Part shown: positions 61,495 to 64,000 of the stretch, piece by piece
Layout: each line of letters begins with the position of its first letter
Numbering within the stretch: position 1 is the stretch's first letter
Assembly (NCBI GenBank): GCA_031399065.1
Contig: JANNOM010000007.1
Coordinates: 89,306-153,305 of the forward strand
Reading direction: 5' to 3'
DNA length: 64,000 bases
DNA from: JADCRZ01 sp031399065
GTDB taxonomy: Bacteria > Bacteroidota > Bacteroidia > Chitinophagales > Chitinophagaceae
Notes under the pieces: generated by a model
Told to the model about the DNA's origin: nothing
What the model saw: only the letters and a program-made list of their open reading frames with translations
The model's database searches: none
Position numbers and translations under genes: made by a program

Positions 61495-62700
61495 TTAAAA
61501 ACCTGGATCATACACATAGGCCACCTCGTAAGCAACTTCGCGAAGGAAGGGCATTATTGCCCCGATAGCGAGGTCTTGTTTTTGTGAAGTGGGCTCACAA
61601 AATGAATATCGCTTACCGTTATAAAGGATCGATTTACCTACAGGCTTATTGAACTGCACGGCAATTGTAAGGTGGTTAGGATAACTAAGCACGATCATAG
61701 GCAGGTTGTATATTTCTTTTACCAAACAGAAAAATAATGCAACCCTGTCTTCACAGTCGCTCTCATTGTAAAATAGAGTCTGTTCCGCCGTCATGCGCTT
61801 CTCAGTTCCAAATTGCCTGGTATCTGGCTGAAATGAAAAGGCGTACCGGGTAAAATTCATCAGGTAATAGACTCCTTCTTTTACGCTCATTCGTTTCAGC
61901 GTCTTTTTCAATTCGGGGATCAATGACTGGTAAGCATCTTCGCTGAGCGGGATATTGAAGTAAGAGGCATAATCCACCACAGGATAATTGGTAAAGAACG
62001 ACTGCACTTGTGGGTTGATCCTGATTTTAAAGTGGTACTCGTTGCCGTTATAATCAAAAGTGATCGCTTTATCAATACCATCGACTGCTTTGAATTCGGG
62101 CAAACGTGTCATTTTGTAAGAGAAGCTGTTTACGGCGTCCTTTATGGCAAAAGGAATAACGGCAAATTGATGCTTTTTTAAATCCAGGTTCTTATAATCG
62201 TGATAATTCAGGCAGACATATTGTTTGCCATCCTTAACCCTGACAGGAATATCAAATACGTCTTCATTGCTCTGAACATAAAACAAAAGATAACCATCAC
62301 TGTAGGTTAACAGCATATTGTATCCTGACTTGCTCAATAGCCACCATTTGTACAACGTATATTGCTCATAATTTGATTCTTTAGGGCATAGCTGCTGCGC
62401 CACCTTTCGGATAAGCTGGTAATGTAACCAGTCATCGGGCTTATAAACCGTTTTATAATTACGCAGGGCATTGATAATTGAGGGATGATCTGCCTCGCTT
62501 AGTTCCCGGCAATAGGCAGCAATAGCAGCCTCCGGGTTAGTAGCATTTTCCAGGACTGAAACAGGGGATTTATCGAACTGAAAGCTGAATGTATTTCCGC
62601 AAAAATCAAATGAAATAATTGAATCAGTTTGGCAGTTACCGGAAACACCTGCAATCGCGAACTGTATTAAAATGGATAATATGGCTATTTTCGTAAACAC
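61495..62700 (-). CDS. Secreted transglutaminase-like protein
   Basis: The 401-residue protein has a signal peptide (MFTKIAILSILIQFAIAGVS), a beta-rich middle region, and a C-terminal part resembling the transglutaminase-like papain fold: C316 in NESDCEDRVALFFCL, H343 in SYPNHLTIAVQF, and E369 in SFCEPTSQ where the family normally has Asp. Such domains cleave or cross-link peptides in the envelope. The Asp-to-Glu change may keep or lower activity. It does not belong to an obvious operon. Confidence 0.75.
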   Translation of the reverse strand: MFTKIAILSILIQFAIAGVSGNCQTDSIISFDFCGNTFSFQFDKSPVSVLENATNPEAAIAAYCRELSEADHPSIINALRNYKTVYKPDDWLHYQLIRKVAQQLCPKESNYEQYTLYKWWLLSKSGYNMLLTYSDGYLLFYVQSNEDVFDIPVRVKDGKQYVCLNYHDYKNLDLKKHQFAVIPFAIKDAVNSFSYKMTRLPEFKAVDGIDKAITFDYNGNEYHFKIRINPQVQSFFTNYPVVDYASYFNIPLSEDAYQSLIPELKKTLKRMSVKEGVYYLMNFTRYAFSFQPDTRQFGTEKRMTAEQTLFYNESDCEDRVALFFCLVKEIYNLPMIVLSYPNHLTIAVQFNKPVGKSILYNGKRYSFCEPTSQKQDLAIGAIMPFLREVAYEVAYVYDPGF

Positions 62701-62754
62701 AAGGCAAATAAATTAACATTAAGATAATACAATTTTTGCACTTTGTATCGATTA

Positions 62755-62813
62755 TTCTTAAATGAAAAGGTTCTTTCCGGTATTAATTCGGAAAGAACCT
62801 TTTCATTTAAGAA
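62755..62813. terminator. Long perfect inverted repeat, bidirectional terminator
   Basis: A 25-bp perfect stem (62755-62779 and 62789-62813) with a 9-base loop lies 27 bp after the stop of the surface protein gene and upstream of the transglutaminase-like gene. The stem ends in A/T-rich flanks on both sides. Confidence 0.75.
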
Positions 62814-62840
62814 ATATAGCCGTACCGGCTAAATAAAGTA

Positions 62841-64000
62841 TTAATTAAATACTGACCATCCTTTATACCAGTTGGCAAGGTCACCGGCGGTAGCAACCGC
62901 TCCGCGGAAAGTAACCACTTCTATTTTATTGGGAGCAGTTGTTGCAATAGCAGCCACTAATTTAGAGTCGCTGAAATCTACATTGTTTAATACTGCAGGT
63001 GTAGCGGAAGGGAAGTTTATGATCGGCGACCCTGGATTGGCATACGGTTGAAAATCATAGTTGGTGTAATTGAAAGGTCTTGTATAGCGTGCATCGTCCA
63101 CGTTGGTAAGCACTCTGTTAGTAGCGGGAGATGCCTGCCCGTTGAACCAGGCAGCTATAGATGCATTGTCTGCTCCTGTAGCTGCAGTGCTGCTTGGAGT
63201 ATAACTGATTGGGTTGTTGCTGCCGGCAATTAATACGTTCTTGATGCGTAAATCATTGCTCTGGATATTCAGATCGGTGGGTGTACCCAAACCTGCATCG
63301 ATCAATATGCCATTAGCCCAACCTAATATAACCGAATTGTACAGAGATAAAGCGGAATTTCTGCGAATCTGAACAGCCGATCCCAGATAAAGGGAGTTGC
63401 CCACATTCGTAAGTGTGGCGCGGGGCCCTACCATAGTAATATTAGAGAAAATGGGAGCGGTTTTGGGAAGGGCGGTACTACCTGTTGCATTGTTGTCGCT
63501 TTCAAAAGCTTCCGAACGGGAGATATCTGCTATCGTTGAATCACGTACGATCAGGCCAAACTGCACCTGTCCGTTGTACCCGTTATCGGTATCAAAATCA
63601 TCATCCTGCGTTTTATAGGTGATCAGGTATTTACAGTTTACCGTACCACCGAACCACTCGATCGCATCATCTTTTGCATAAGTGATCTGGATGTGGTCGA
63701 TGGTAGTGCCTCGGCCTACTGCGGCTAATGTGAGGCTGTTGATTTCACTATCTGGTACAAATGCGTAGCCTGCATATTCTATCCGTACATATTGAAGTAC
63801 GCCGGAGTTGTCATCGTCGTTAGGTGTAGGATAAAGGGCATCTCCTGAACCAGCCAATCCTCCGTTGGTAGTGGCATCATTGATCCCGCCTTCTACGGCG
63901 TACAATCCGGGGGTGCTGTTAAAAGCACTATTTACTCTTGCGGTGCCGCATATAACGAGACCGCCCCAATCGCCTGATTTTGGTGTAGGTGCATTAGAGG
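62841..64000 (-). CDS. Large secreted repeat (parallel beta-helix-like) protein, C-terminal part (cut by window edge)
   Basis: The frame is open through the right edge, so the N terminus and length are unknown; 386 codons are seen. The visible part starts PKSGDWGGLVICGTARVN and has recurring beta-strand segments (VLQYVRIEYAGYAF, TTIDHIQITYAKDDAIEWF, VFGG-type turns), as in parallel beta-helix surface proteins of Bacteroidota. Asp-rich turns (TQDDDFDTDNGYNGQ) may bind calcium. It ends WYKGWSVFN without a T9SS type A sorting domain. Function is unknown; adhesion or polymer binding is possible. Confidence 0.8.
   Translation of the reverse strand, partial: SNAPTPKSGDWGGLVICGTARVNSAFNSTPGLYAVEGGINDATTNGGLAGSGDALYPTPNDDDNSGVLQYVRIEYAGYAFVPDSEINSLTLAAVGRGTTIDHIQITYAKDDAIEWFGGTVNCKYLITYKTQDDDFDTDNGYNGQVQFGLIVRDSTIADISRSEAFESDNNATGSTALPKTAPIFSNITMVGPRATLTNVGNSLYLGSAVQIRRNSALSLYNSVILGWANGILIDAGLGTPTDLNIQSNDLRIKNVLIAGSNNPISYTPSSTAATGADNASIAAWFNGQASPATNRVLTNVDDARYTRPFNYTNYDFQPYANPGSPIINFPSATPAVLNNVDFSDSKLVAAIATTAPNKIEVVTFRGAVATAGDLANWYKGWSVFN

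Overview
The window comes from a Bacteroidota chromosome, most likely Chitinophagaceae. Three things point there: a fused lpxC-fabZ gene, PorX plus a C-terminal type IX secretion (T9SS) sorting domain, and many exact matches to the Bacteroidota -7 promoter element TAnnTTTG just upstream of well-supported starts. Most of the window is ordinary core chromosome of middling GC. No rRNA, tRNA, insertion sequence or CRISPR array was recognised.

Layout. 1-4 kb: an ECF sigma factor cut by the left edge, an AraC regulator, a PhyH-type dioxygenase and a sugar porter, which look like a small inducible carbohydrate module. 4-9.2 kb: a DUF1772 membrane protein, an unusual trigger factor, two adjacent clpP genes and clpX, forming a protein folding and degradation block. 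9.2-12.3 kb: an acyl-CoA dehydrogenase, a lower-GC two-gene cassette whose larger product looks like an ADP-ribosyltransferase-fold protein, and a short-chain dehydrogenase. 12.3-21.2 kb: an HhH protein, an MBL hydrolase, porX, an HD phosphohydrolase, then lpxD, lpxC-fabZ, lpxA and an ABC ATPase (lipid A synthesis). 21.3-33.5 kb: ald, tsaE, copA, recQ, a HerA-like ATPase, a response regulator, ruvB and leuS. 33.6-44.3 kb: ftsX, DUF3098, uppP, transporters and hydrolases, ruvC, HIT, greA, rsmA and pdxA. 44.3-48.4 kb: a lone receiver protein, a thioredoxin-fold envelope protein and a T9SS cargo protein. 48.7-53 kb: an ATP synthase operon (atpB-E-F-H-A, without atpG). 53.2-57 kb: an AT-rich DarT/DarG DNA ADP-ribosylation toxin-antitoxin pair downstream of an ABC exporter and a small coupled gene. 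57-64 kb: a large secreted protein with a possible caspase-like dyad, a two-component pair, a transglutaminase-like secreted protein and a large surface protein cut by the right edge.

Most notable observations: (i) greA has a promoter followed immediately by a strong intrinsic terminator inside its own leader, resembling the attenuated greA leader of E. coli; (ii) the trigger factor has lost its peptidyl-prolyl isomerase domain and carries an acidic repeat instead; (iii) two separate low-GC cassettes are ADP-ribosylation systems or look like them; (iv) leuS contains a roughly 240-bp patch of about 28% GC encoding an unusual segment before KMSKS; (v) two intergenic spacers carry degenerate tandem arrays with an 11-bp period; (vi) rsmA and the ABC exporter have identically spaced, leaderless-looking promoters. 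Gene identities come from reading motifs and recalled family features; no database search was run.
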